Assembly: GCF_901709675.1 (NCBI RefSeq)
Contig: NC_051096.1
Location: 4,241,001-4,305,000, forward strand
Reading direction: 5' to 3'
Length of the DNA: 64,000 nucleotides
DNA from: Syngnathus acus
Taxonomy: Eukaryota; Chordata; Actinopteri; Syngnathiformes; Syngnathidae
Below are positions 37,352-50,000 of the stretch, piece after piece (position 1 is the first letter of the stretch; the number at the start of each line of letters is the position of its first letter). Both the position numbers and the translations under genes were made by a program. Under the pieces are notes generated by a model. The model saw only the letters and a program-made list of their open reading frames with translations, was not told the origin of the DNA and searched no databases.

Positions 37352-39451
37352 GGTATGCCATAATTTCATATTCAATACAAAATGCATGTTTGCCAAAATA
37401 TCGGAAAAAAAAAACGTAATTTGTAGATTTGATCATGCATCACAACACACATCCGATTGAAAACTCCTCCGACCTCTAAGACTTTGTTCTCGCTCTCTCT
37501 TTCCATCTTCTATCTGTTTTTTTGGAGACCCCAGGCTCGCCCAGAGATTATAGCATTCATCTCCTCTCGGAAACACTTCTTGGTCCCGGAGGAGGGGCTA
37601 GAGGGCATTGCTGCGGAGAAGGACATCTCCACACCAAGTCGGACTGCTGTCACACTGACGTGCCCCTGATAGGCAGAAGAAAATGTCTGCTAAAGTTTAC
37701 ATTCCCCAGAGTATTCAAAAAAAAGTCTGGCTTTCAGTGGCATAGATAAATTGTGGGTTTCTACTTTAGTTTTATCTATACAGAACAAGCAGCTTCTATT
37801 TCAGGGGGAAGCAAGCTGACATAATTTGTAACCAACACATCCCTGATTTCCTTATAAAAGAGTGAGTTGTAAAAATAACAATATCATAAAACGTGTCTGA
37901 CTTGTAAAAAAGGATGCTTAATATGCTTTATTGGGCTTAATATTGTTAGACTGATGTACATTTGGGTTTGGGGGACTTTAATCAGAGTTACAACTTTTTG
38001 TTGTTGTTGTTGTTTTAACGACAGGCTGGCTCTAAAATCAAGCCCTTTAAAGTTGTACAACTTTAGTTTTATCACTTCATAGTTTTGATATAAATCTAGT
38101 TGCTTAATGTCCTTTAATTGCATGTGGATATATATTTTGTCTATTTTTTTTCCCTCGACAGCTAAAAGAATGGAACCTGTTTAGAATCATTTTGGAATGG
38201 AGAGCGAGTCTTCTCCATCTATAAAAAAGTCAGCTGGCTGCCGGCCGCCACTGTGCGGCAAGCTCCAGCTGCTTTGTGCCTGTATGCTTTCGAAATCACT
38301 TTTGGTCATCTGGCAACAAAAGAATGGGTATATTTAACAAACATGAGCTGCTCAGGCAACACAAAGAGATTGCTCAACAAAAGACAAGAAGACAAACATC
38401 ATTTTTGAACAAAAGCAGCATACGGCGCCACCTCAAATGCGCCTTGAAATGAAGTCAGAGAACTATTTACTTGCAGAAATTGTTCAAGGTAAATAAATGT
38501 GGGTTTTTTCTGGGGGATGGATGGAAAAGTTGATTAAAATTAAAAATTTAGGATGAAATTCTGTGACTGGCGGTGTGCATTGGAGTCCATCTGTTTGTGC
38601 TTTTAGATGAGAAGGAGCACTCAGAGAAAAAGTGGACCGCTTTGTTCACCACATGCTTGTCGAGTGTGAGCAAAAAGGTACTCTGTGTTTTTACATTTTA
38701 CTTTACATAAGTGGTGGATTTAATTGAAACTTGTGTCCGTCTGTGATTTTAAAAAAAAACCCGATTATCCCAATTCTAGCTTTTACGATAAAGCGACAAA
38801 TATCAATATAATTTGGACAATTTGAAAATTGGCAAACTCTCCAATATCATCTTTCAGGTTGCGCTTATTAATTTTTTTTCCCCACAGATCCACCCAAGTC
38901 ATCTTCCCAGTTCTATATCAGCCACCATTATTCATTTGTCCTTTGGAAGGTCAATTGATCTGGTTTGAGACTCTGGGAAATGTTTCAACTGATTGCTTGT
39001 GACACATTCGTTCTCACACACACACGCGTGCCTGCGCACGCACACGCGCCCACGGTCACAAACCCTTCACTTTATCAAGCCCGGAAGATAAACAACTTTG
39101 GATAGGCTGAGAGACAAGGTGGGGATGTTAAATGTGAGGCCCTTCACACATGGCCTGTTAAGTGATGCTGAATAAGGGCATCTGTCCTTCTCGGGAAGCT
39201 CCTGTGGCGTGCCAAACGTGCACGTGCGTACGTGCTTGTTTGCCCTTTACAAAAAAAAAAAAAAAAAACTCGCTGTGTCTGCAGTCTTTTTCTTTGTGAC
39301 ACAATGCGCCAATTAATCAACAGTTTTGCTGCACTAATCATCACATTGTGTTGGGTCGCACTTGAAACAATAGTGGACATATAATGATGAGCTTCTTATA
39401 GGTCACCAAAATATGTGAAGACACCAAAAAGCATCACTTGTAAAATCAAGG

Positions 39452-39801
39452 TACCGTATTTTCCGGACTATAAGGCGCACCGGACTATAAGGCGCACCGT
39501 TAATGCATCATGTCAGATTTTTAATCCAAATCAAATCATTCTCCATTTTATCTTTTTGTTTCAACTTCAGATGCAACAAATTACTTTATAATCTCAAAAT
39601 AATGATCCATAGTTTTTTTGATTCATGATTCATAGTCTTCAGCGGGCTACTTATGATTGATTTCATGACACAATGCTTCGGGCCAGTTTAAATTTAGGAA
39701 TTTGGTCCATATATAAGGCACACCGGACTATAAGGCGCACTGTCGGCTTTTGAGAAAATTTTAGCTTTTTAGGTGCGCCTTATAGTCCAGAAAATACAGT
39801 A
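39452..39801 (-). mobile_element. TIR MITE, subfamily B, slightly shortened
   Basis: The 350-bp copy starts TACCGTATTTTCCGGAC and ends GTCCAGAAAATACAGTA. The core matches 9622-10015 (AACAAATTACTTTATAATC, TTCGGGCCAGTTTAAATTTA) but lacks the left unit carrying the CCCATTTTAAAACG motif. Confidence 0.88.
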
Positions 39802-42800
39802 TATTATTTTGCATGGACGAGGAGTTCTTATTTTTTTGTTTTATATTGAGAGCACCGCCGCATGCCGCCCACCACCTGACTTTATCTCCCCTGGCTTGTC
39901 CTCATATCACTTCTGTGCCTCCTCCGAAAGCAACAATGGCTGCACAAAGCCTCATCATGCAGAAAGTCGCCCTGCCAGCTTTCACTCATCTCAAGATAGT
40001 AACACGCAGGTTCGGTACGCTGCGGATTTCTCAGCTTTTAATGGGATTTAATGTTAAGACACTGAGCAATAATTTGAGAAGAGCAAAAAAAAAAAGTGAA
40101 ATATCAGGAGAGCTTCGTGACATATAGTTATTTTTTAAATATCTGTTCTTGATCTATAGGCCTCTGCAGAAGAGGGAAGGTAAAACTGTAATAACTAAAA
40201 TGGCACTCGGTGGACTTTCACCATGGGAGCAACTTCAATTATTATTATTATTTTATATCTTCTTCTAAACTCATGTCCTCATTTCGCCTTTTGTCATTTA
40301 TATCCAAGCATTATTCACTGATAAATTGGGAAAAAAAATGGTAGTTGTAATAAAAAATGCGTCCAAATGGAATATTGAAGCCTTTATCTCCATTTTTTTA
40401 ATGTTCCTCCATTCGAGTGAGGTTCACTAAGCTGCACAGCACTGTTGCGAAGGTCCTGAGCAGAGTTGGCACCGGTGTCAAAATATTTTGTGCGGAGGAA
40501 AAAAAAAAAGCAGTTGTCAGAATAGATCTGACATCTCACTGTGATAGTTTGCACAAGTCTAAAAATAAAAATCCCCTTTTTTTTTTTTTTAAATCAGATG
40601 TCAAGGTGTGAAAGCCACTACACCAATTCCAAAAATGGGATCAGGATTCACCCACAGTCCTATTTTGAAAAGGATCAAACAGGATCCAATTCCAAAAATA
40701 GAATCCCGATTCACACACAGTCCTATTTTGAACAGGAACAAACTGGATTCATCATTTCAACCCAAATTTAGACGGCTCACTGAACTCCGACAAGTCGGAA
40801 ATTAATTTGCATAATTTTGTTTTTTAAAACATTTTTCATGTTTCAAAGTAGGACTGTTCATTTATTTTTGTTATTTGTATTCATCACAGGAAAAAAAATG
40901 GACAGATTGACTCATCACATATTTGAACCAATTCGTGTTTCATAAACATTTCTCTGTCAACATTTTTTTTCACTTTGGTGAGATTGCATTTGTGAGTGAA
41001 CAGTTCCATTTGCTTCTGTTTAATAGTTTTTATATGTCCCAATCCCATAAACTAATTTCCCTCAAAAACGCAACAGATGTTTGCACGCTACACACACACA
41101 CATGCACATTCAGCCGATGATGGCGAGGTCTGCACAGCAATATGCTGCTCACTTGTGTTAAAGACCCTTGTTGGTATTCCGTGCATGGCTGCTGGATGAG
41201 GTTAGCAAGCGGATCACATCTATTACCTTGCTAATTCTGCAGCTTGGCCTTTGCATAATAAGATGAGAGAGAGGGGAAATGTGCCGGGGCGGGTGTTGAG
41301 GAGAGAAACGAGTCGGGGTAAGCAATCAAAACGTGTTTGCAGTGGCGTCACGAGTAAATTGTAATCTCACAACGGAATGGTAATTGAGTAAATTAATGTT
41401 TTTATTTCTTCTCACTTTGACTCCTGGCATAAATATAACGGTCCCGCTAATGGACGTATTAATCGCCGCCGATACATTGAGCGTGAAAATTGTAATGTTT
41501 CCACCTTCCCGACTTCAAGAAGGCGAAATCATTTTTGTTGCATTGTTAGTTCTTCAAATAGAAACTAGCAAGTTCAAATGATAAAGTTCCCATCTACTCT
41601 CTTGTCCTCATAGTCAACTCACTCCTGTAGTAATATTTAATGATGTAGGCAGGTACTTTGAAACATGGCTGACATTTTTATTTTTTTATTTTTACTAAAG
41701 GTTTGTAACTAGCTCTTTTAATTTCATTTTGATAAAAGCAATGCATGATCAGTCTGTGCCTTAATGGCTCTTTTAGGGGCAGCGGCTTTATTGCCATTTC
41801 ATGCTTCTTACACGAACACTGCTGCTTCAGAGCATCTGAGTCAGCATTATTTTTTTTAGATCTCTATTTGGCCCGACACTGGAGAGTTACTACAAAATTC
41901 TAGAATAAATACAGCCTTCCCATTTTAAGCGAGATAGCTGCTGAAAGATTGAAGGGAAGTGGACAATCCAATTTTAGGAAGGACAAAGCCGAGTTTGAAA
42001 AGAACAGTTCGCTTTCATTTTCTATCTAGGTAGGAAACCGTTTTTAATTTCAGAGCAACATCTGAAAAAAAAAATCACCTCGAGGTTAATGAAATCATGA
42101 ATGGGCAGCTTCTTTTCAAAACATAATGATGGCCAATTTGAAACCATACAAAATATTCAAAGTCGAGCATCACACTGTGAAAATGTAAAACTAAACTTGA
42201 TATTGTTTCTGGTTAACGCAATATACATCTCCATGATGGCTCGTCCCTGAAATTCTTTTTATTGTTCTATACTGAAGATTTAAGTGAATTTTCACAATAG
42301 CCGTGTCAGAAGGCACCGGTTGATTGGCTTAGAAAATTTACAAAGGTCTTTGATTGTGGAGGACGATATCTGATGATAAGGCATAGAAAAGACAAGAAGA
42401 CAACGGAAGTGAGCATAATTTAACGTAGGCGCTGTCAACATGTTAAGAATTTTTTATTTTTTCCTTTTGGAATTGGTTAAACCGCAGCACCCATGTGCAT
42501 CTGGCCTTGACTTATCAACTGACTGATTCAAAGCAATCATTGGCTCGTATCGATCACATGGATTTGACGCTCACCTCTTTTATTGTCTCGACCTCAGAAG
42601 GGTTTCAATCTCAGGTTCCTGTCTGGTTCTATAAATTGGCAGAACTGCTCCTCACTCTGCAGAATAAAAAAAAAAAAGCACAATCATTAATTGAAAAGAA
42701 ATAAAAAAATACATCATTGTTGGTTTAAAACTGAATGAAATAAAAATAAGTCTTACAATTATTGAGCAGAATAGAGTGCATTGACTTGAAAGGCAAACAA

Positions 42801-44635
42801 AGATAACGTAATAAATACTCAAAATGAGAGTGCCGAGCCAAATGAAACCAAAGGAAGAAATGTGAAAACTGTGAGCATAACTCATGATTACAGGCAGTAA
42901 AACCAATGGAGACCCATCAGCAGTAAAATATAGCCAGCGGGATGATTAAGCTCATTTTCCTGTGTGCCAATCTCTCTCTCTCTCGCTCTCTCTCTCTTCC
43001 CACCTCTATCACGTTCAACACTTGGACGTGTTTCCTTCTCTTAAAAAATGAAAATCATCAGGCTTCTCTGTGAAAACAATTTTGTAATGAGCTATGAGGA
43101 GGGGTGATGTATTTTATTCATCTGAAAATATTTTGTGGGATTCCCCAGGGATGAGTTCTTTGACCCCTTATGTTTAGTTCCAACTTAATGTTAACTTTAG
43201 ATTATGATTTTTTTAAATTGTACAGATACACAGATATTCCAACGAGAGTGAGAATAAGTGCATCAGTAGTTTGAAAAAAAAAATAAATAAATAAAAAATG
43301 CAATGAGGTAAGTACCGACTAAGTGGTTGTGTAATGCGCATACAATTGCAAACAAATTGCGGCAGCAGAGCGCCTTGCGCCACACGACTTCCCCTCATGA
43401 AACTTTCAGCAGCCATAAATGATTAAATTTGGAGCAAGTTGTTTGCCCTTACATAAATGCATAACTTTGTCAGCCAAATGTCGCACGAATGAAAGCTAAT
43501 ATCACCCAGCCAAATTTTCTTCCTCATTTCTCTTGTGAGCTTAACACACCCACCTCCAGATAGATGCATGTGTTACAAGGCAATTTTTTTTCATTATCAT
43601 CACATTCAAATCCAGCCAATCTTTGATTTTTTTTTTTTTTTTTCATGACTGATGGATTTTAAAATTAATCTCTCAAATTTAACGTCAAAATGAGTGATTT
43701 TCCGGCATCGCTTGGATAATAGTGTGAGCGAAAACAGTGAGTCATTTCTCTTTGGGGACAAGTGAGCCGAGGAGGAGGCGGAGAAAGGGTGGACTGATGA
43801 CAAGGGAGAAGAAAGGTGGAGGACAGCATCTTATGAGGTTATTAGGTTTTAATCAATATGGTATATGGCCAGAAGGTGATTGGAAAACAAACCTAATCTG
43901 GAAACTAATATGTCTCCCGAGCTGTCTTGCCTGCCGCTCATCTGCTTTGCTTTTTATTCTCCATAGCATGCACACCATATTTGTTAATTCACCATTTAAA
44001 CAGCATGAAAAATGCAAATATTAAAAAGTTGATCAACAGGAAATTGAAGTAATTAAGACTCACGGGGATCAAATTAATGGCAAGCGTTGTTATAGACTGC
44101 AGTTTTGCATTCTCCCCTCGGAGACACACAATGCTTAAGTATTAAGATGACAGAGCTAACTAAGATTAGTCGGTGGTGACATTTACTCGAAGGCACCGCT
44201 CGAGTACCCCCCCCCCTAGAGAACACAATGAAGGGCATTCAGAGTGGCTCAAATGGAAAGCTATCCACAAACCATGAGTTTAGAATTGATCAACAGTAAA
44301 TATGCGCTACTTTTACGAATTGCTACCATTTTGTTATGGTTTGCACAAATACACTCCCACGTTGGAGGATAAAAGTCAGTACATACGTTGAGCCTGAATA
44401 GTTCATGTCATCACATGGCTTGCAGATTTCACATTTATGTAACTATACATGACATTTCGGGGGATTGCTTAATATTTTATGGAGCCGTCTCAATTAGAAT
44501 CATAGATGTTGTTTGTGCTAGTCTTTTTTTTTTTTTTAAACTACAATGGTTTTGTATGAGAAGAGATTTAATGCTGCCATGGACACTTGCAGAGTTTGGA
44601 ATAATTTGGGGGGGGAGTGGAGCAGAAAATGTATT
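39802..44635. other. Intergenic DNA, no gene seen
   Basis: Mostly AT-rich unique sequence, with a two-copy 63-bp tandem repeat at 40623 and a CT-rich stretch at 42970-42998. A short patch at about 41410-41560 has higher complexity but no identifiable function. Confidence 0.55.
40623..40748. repeat. Two-copy tandem repeat, 63-bp period
   Basis: Both copies begin CCAATTCCAAAAAT and contain CACAGTCCTATTTTGAA; they differ at about ten positions. Because 63 is a multiple of three, the repeat also appears as a repeated peptide in overlapping ORFs, which is incidental. Confidence 0.85.
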
Positions 44636-44756
44636 CCCGTATTTTTCTGACTATAATGTGCATCTATTTTTGGAAATGGAAACATTGAGGGGAAACAAAG
44701 CAGTACAGCAAGTGACTAAAATATGAAGTGTGCCTTGTAATGGGAAAAATACGGTA
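44636..44756. mobile_element. Short TIR element of a related family (121 bp)
   Basis: CCCGTATTTTTCTGACTATA at the left and TGGGAAAAATACGGTA at the right form an imperfect inverted pair. Inside them, AATGTGCATC and GAAGTGTGCC continue the pairing. The core (TTTTGGAAATGGAAACATTG) is unrelated to subfamilies A-C. Confidence 0.65.
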
Positions 44757-45292
44757 AGTTGAACTGATTTGTATTTCTCGTGCATATTGTTGTGCACAGA
44801 TGTGGACATGACAGCGCCTTTTTTTGCTTGCCTGCACCGCCAGTACGGCACAAGCCTCTTTGCACGTGGTAACGGAGCTCAAGAGATGGATGCTGCAACA
44901 GAGCATGACTAAATATTTCAGCAGAGCAGATGGCTGGGACGTTTTCCATACTCGTGGCAAATGGGAAAATATCTACAATAGATTCTGAGCTCATTTTAGG
45001 ACAAGTTTGCGGAATTGCCATTTGGAAGCTGGATCAGAGCACTGATGGTTATATAATTTGAGTTGAAAATCCATTTATTGGAATCGGCCTTTCAGGGCAG
45101 CTCGGCCAATCTCGGATTTAGACGGTCACAATGAGCCGTTTGAAGCTGTAATTTGTTGTTTTATTCTGATTTGTAAAAGTGAGCCACTTGCCATGAAAAT
45201 AATGTCTCTTGAAATGATGTGCTAAGAAAAATAATTCCGCTTTTGGCGAGATGACTTTTGTAGATCATTTTGACCGTTTTGGATCAATATAC

Positions 45293-45314
45293 ATATATAT
45301 ATATATATATATAT
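45293..45314. repeat. (AT)n dinucleotide repeat
   Basis: About ten AT units. Confidence 0.85.
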
Positions 45315-46572
45315 TTTGCAGCCATACTTGTCAGAGCTACAAACAGTATTTCCTTGAAGGCCTTGGAGAAATTCAGTTGCATCAGTCACTTTTAACGGGT
45401 CAGATCATTACACACTGCAGCCGGCAAGACTTTCTCTTGCAGCAGATTATCTACATGCTGGTTTCAAATGTTTTCACCCCCCCAAAAAAAATTCAACTTC
45501 AATATTAATAATTGAATTTAATCGTTGTAGAACAAAATTTAAAATGCGGTGGCTCAGCAGGATGACAATGAATCATAAATAAGACTTTGAGGATGACTGA
45601 GCATGTTGCCCACTGTTTCCTTTTTTCTGTCTCCTATTCAATAACAAATAGCGAATTTTAGCCATTTCAACTTTCTTTGAAGCAAAGTATTGGCTATGGC
45701 AGGAAAAGGCAGAGGAAGATGATGAGGGGAGAGAAATGCATTGAAAAAAGTTAAGAGGCTGCAAGCAATGAGTCAGCATTGGAAAAAATGAAACGATGGT
45801 GTGCATTATCATCAAGTGCATTATCGTTAGTGTAGCTGCAACCTCCATCCATTTATGTTTAAATTATGAGCATCAGTAAAGATGCCTTTTTACGCCTAAT
45901 ACCACTCACCCATTCTGACTTACTCAGCTAAGAAATTTACGAGGCAACTTTTGTTGGCATGGACAGCCGATGGTTAATAATGGAAATGAACGACTACAAC
46001 AAAAAAACTGTCCCTGTCTCATGACAGGTTTATTATCGACGGTAAATGATTGAAATAATGAGGCTGATTTGTGAATTAACTATCAAGGGCAACGCTACAA
46101 ATTATGTTTAATAAGCTGAGTTAATATGATATCTGTGTTTAATGTATCAAATAGTGAATGATTGGACCCTATGGTACACTTGCACGTGTGAGAGGATTAC
46201 CAAGTACCGCTCATTTGTCTAAAGCAAATCGTGTTGAAATGATGAAAATTCATATTTTCAGTCAAAACGAAAAAAGGTAACAGGAAGCTACTTTATAGTT
46301 CCCAATGGAAAGTCCAGGGTGGGGTTGTTCGTGTTTTAACAATCCACAATGGGCCTCATTTATCAATGTAGATTTTATTTTCTGAATTTGTTTCTCAGAA
46401 GGTTAAGTAGTATTCATGAAGAGTTCTTGTTGCAGGATTATTAGCATACGTTCCTCTCATATTGGAGATGTGTGCAAAGGGATCAGTGTTCATCTCACGT
46501 TTTTTCCTCAATGCGTATACGTGAAACACATACCTGAGGACCATTTAAGCACATGAAACAGAAAAAAGAGAG

Positions 46573-46615
46573 TACCGTATTTTTGGGATTATAAAGCATC
46601 CCGGACGATAAGGAT
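46573..46615 (+). mobile_element. Isolated left terminus of a TIR element
   Basis: TACCGTATTTTTGGGATTAT continues to AAAGCATCCCGGACGATAAG, which resembles the left end of the family. It is followed by a 60-bp AT-rich tract and then the complete subfamily C copy at 46676, suggesting an older copy disrupted before or by the later insertion. Confidence 0.55.
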
Positions 46616-46675
46616 TATATATATTTTTTTATAGATACGTATATATTTATAAATATATGCTATATATAGATTATA

Positions 46676-47067
46676 TACCGTATTTTCCGCACTATAAGGC
46701 GCACCAGATTATAAAGCGCACATTCAATGAATGTCTCATTTTAAAACTTTGTTCATATATAAAGCGCACCAGATTATAAAGCGCATAGAATAAATAACTC
46801 AACGTTGCTCAAATGTTAATGCAATCACAATATAGTAACACTCGAAATAGTGAAAACAATAACAATATATCAATAACTCAACGTTGCTCAAACGTTAAGA
46901 TCACACAACACACAAAATAAACACGTAAAGCTTACTTTAATAAATTAGTCCTCATCCACGAATCCATATTGGTCCATATATAAAGCGCACCGGATTATAA
47001 GGCGCACGGTCGGCTTTTGAGAAAATTTGAGGTTTTTAGGTGCGCCTTATAGTGCGGAAAATACGGC
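46676..47067 (-). mobile_element. TIR MITE, subfamily C, full length
   Basis: The 392-bp copy starts TACCGTATTTTCCGCAC and ends GTGCGGAAAATACGG, with the final TA mutated to CA. The core contains two copies of AATAACTCAACGTTGCTCAAA (the second with small changes) and a stretch ending ATCCACGAATCCATATTGG, which matches in reverse the copy at 30-368. Confidence 0.88.
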
Positions 47068-50000
47068 ATATGTATTATTCAGTGACCTAAATCACAGTCA
47101 TTTGTTCAGAAGTGTCTGTCCAAAAACCGCTTTGTTTATGGCTAATAAAACATTGGTAAAGGGCGAAAATGTCAGGAGAGAAACTGAATAAAAGGTGCTT
47201 TAAAATGTAATTTGATCACAAGAACTGTTGACAAAGACCCAATGCCTTGTGTCCAAACATGCCATTATTGATCCCAGGGAGATTCAGTGTTGTGACAACA
47301 CACTGACACGCTGCTTTGACCACAGTTTAATTTCTTTCCCCCGGGCAAACTAATGGATATGTGGAATGACACCCACCCTAATGGATTCAGCCTCGGAGAT
47401 GGCGCGCAGAAGGAGAATATGCATTTTGTATTCCCTTGCCCTCTACAAACTCTCTCTAAAAACTCATCACGTTGCAACACATTACAGGAAGGTACCATCC
47501 GGCATAAGGCAACCTTTAACAGGAAGTCATTAGCATTAGCAGCCCCATAGCGCCGGGTTGATGCCAAAGTGACCTTGCTGGCTAATAAACAGCGCATACC
47601 GTTTATCAATTCACGGCAACAAACCGGTGATGCACACATGCCAGCATCACATAAGCAATAAAGCGGGCTGCTTTATTTGACCGCACGCCAGTCACTTGGA
47701 GAGAATTTGCAGGCGATGGTTCTTAACACGTGTAGACTGTCTTTTATTGAGATCGCGTCGGGGATAAAACGTCAAAGAAGACATCGCAAAGGGCGAACGG
47801 GTCAAAGATTGCTTCGGGTGACTGATGAAATGTGTAAAAGCAAGAAAAGTGAAGAAAAAAAAATAAAAGCCCGGACTTCAATTCCCCCTACTCCGAGTGG
47901 AGATTGATGACCAAACACGAAAATGTCATTTGCAGTGATTTTTGCAAGGCAATAAAAAGCTTCGTAAAGCAAACTGCTTGGAGAGCAGTTCCTCGGTCAC
48001 TACCAAATGAGATGTACTAAGACTTGGTAAAAGGCTTGACTTTTTTTTTTTTTTTTTTTACCTAGCCCTAGGAGTATATCATTTAATAGACCTCAATAGA
48101 TAACACATTTACAAGGCGGGAAAAAAAACGGGTTGGACACCAAGAAATAAGCACAAGAAAAATATTACATTAAATGCATTGGATGTGCTCAGTAGTGATA
48201 TAGTGGTACACTGCAAAATAGAACATCCCAGCACATTTATTTCCTTTTTTTTTTTTTATTATTGAACCAAGGTCTCTTAGGTAAAGCGAGTATTTACACT
48301 TTAATACTGTCGCAGCTTTCATAATATGCGGAGGTGTCAAACATGTCTACAGTGAATTGCCTGATCGCCTAAAATCCTGGTTTTTTTTTTCTACCTCCTC
48401 CCAATTGTCACGCAAGGCCTTTTAAAGACATATTTTCCAAGATTGGATTTCACAGCCTTGCTAAGAAAAATGGCTGCTTACAGCCCTGACTAAACATTGT
48501 GTAGCTGCAGTATGCAATTCTTTATTTACTATTATTTATTGTCTGTTGTAGAGCTACAAAAGGTACATTTACTGCAACATGTGGGATTCGGGGGGAAGGC
48601 AGGGGGGCTTCCATTCGGCTTATTCAAGGAAGCCTGTGTTCTTATAGCCTGCTAGGAAAAGAGCTAATGAAGTAATCCATAGTCATTGCTCAGCCATCAC
48701 CCTTTGTGCGCACTTAGTTGGAATCATGTCCAGGGAGTGTGGCGGAAAGAAGCCAGCGAAGGAATTAGAAGTACATTAGCTGCATAATAGGTCATCATAG
48801 GATACGGGAGGATGTTTGACCACGGGGGTGTTTTAAAGGACGAGGATAGCGGCGGGGTGTCATCAGGGGCGACTGTGGTGAACTGTAATTGTATCTGAAA
48901 GATAATCTGAACAGTTATCGATTTTCCATTATTGATGGGGAGGGGGTACATTTTCTTTGTTATGCTCTGCCGGGTGGCTAACAAGGAAGGTGGCACGACA
49001 GAGAAAGTTCAGGCGGACAATAAGAGGAGGTTACGGCCAGCGGGGCAGGCGAGGAGGCTTAATGTTGCCATAAAGTTCAATATTATCACCCTGACCGGCT
49101 GTCCAGGGAGTGAACCTGTAAATAAGCGACGCAGCACATGCTCTCACTAAGGATGCTGATTTAAAGCTATTTGCTTTGCTGGCCTATTTATTTTGCAAGA
49201 TAGGGCAATATACAAGAGACAAGGAAGGGCAAGGGGTCTTGCTGGCCTGATACAACATGAAACACTGGCGGCAAAAGCCAATCCCCAGATATGAGAATGC
49301 TTTAAGTTTTATGACCCCCCCCCTTCCACCAAATATAATTGCCCTACAAGGGCATTCCGTCTTTCAGCTTCATGGTGTGAAATGAGGAGGGAGGGGGGGG
49401 CAGAGGTGGACTGATGAAGTGGCTACTTGGGAGTTCCAGTTTCATTTGTATGGGTGTGTTTTTTAAAGCACACATAATCCTCTCATCATGAAATCACACC
49501 TTAATACCTCTCAAAAGTGCCATAATAATTTTTACTTAACATAAAAAGTCACAAGACTTGCTGCATCAGTGCTTAAGTACATCCTGAAGGTCAACATGTC
49601 ACCTTCATGTTGTTGCATGAGACTAGCGTGATTAGCTCTTGTCACTGTAAACATAAGTTATTCCCCCCTTTGATATCTCTATCTCTGTGAAATGTGAAGT
49701 GTGTCATCGGGGCCGCGAGTGATATATATTATGCATAAAATAAGCATCGTTAGGATATTCGGCGACGCTTTATCGCTTTTGCTTGAGATGGTCACGGCAG
49801 TCGCAAAGGTGGTGTTAGGAGGTCAGAGTTTGTTTTGATCTGTGTTCAGCTTTCTAGAGGTCAATCGCTTTTAGCAATTACTCCATTACTCCCATTGGCA
49901 CGTTTATCCGCCGGCAGGAAATTGGAGTGTCTCTCATCTATCCATCATTGTGTGTTCTTCGCCCGGTCCGAAGCTCGTTTCAGCGCACGTTTGTCTGCCT

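Larger units (their letters stand above)
34241..39451. other. Intergenic DNA, no gene seen
   Basis: This includes a GC-richer patch at about 34320-34620, ATT-rich low complexity at about 35480-35550 and 37200-37350, and a (TTG)n run at 37999-38016. The longest reading frame (36062-36538, plus strand) has no recognisable domain and is not called. Confidence 0.55.

Noticed and set aside
40623-40748. Repeated peptide in overlapping plus-strand frames
   Set aside because: A 63-bp tandem DNA repeat is a multiple of three, so any open frame through it yields a repeated peptide. There is no other coding evidence.
47265-47639. Minus-strand cysteine-rich frame of 124 codons
   Set aside because: The cysteines do not form a known pattern, and the frame coincides with a GC-richer patch where open frames are expected.
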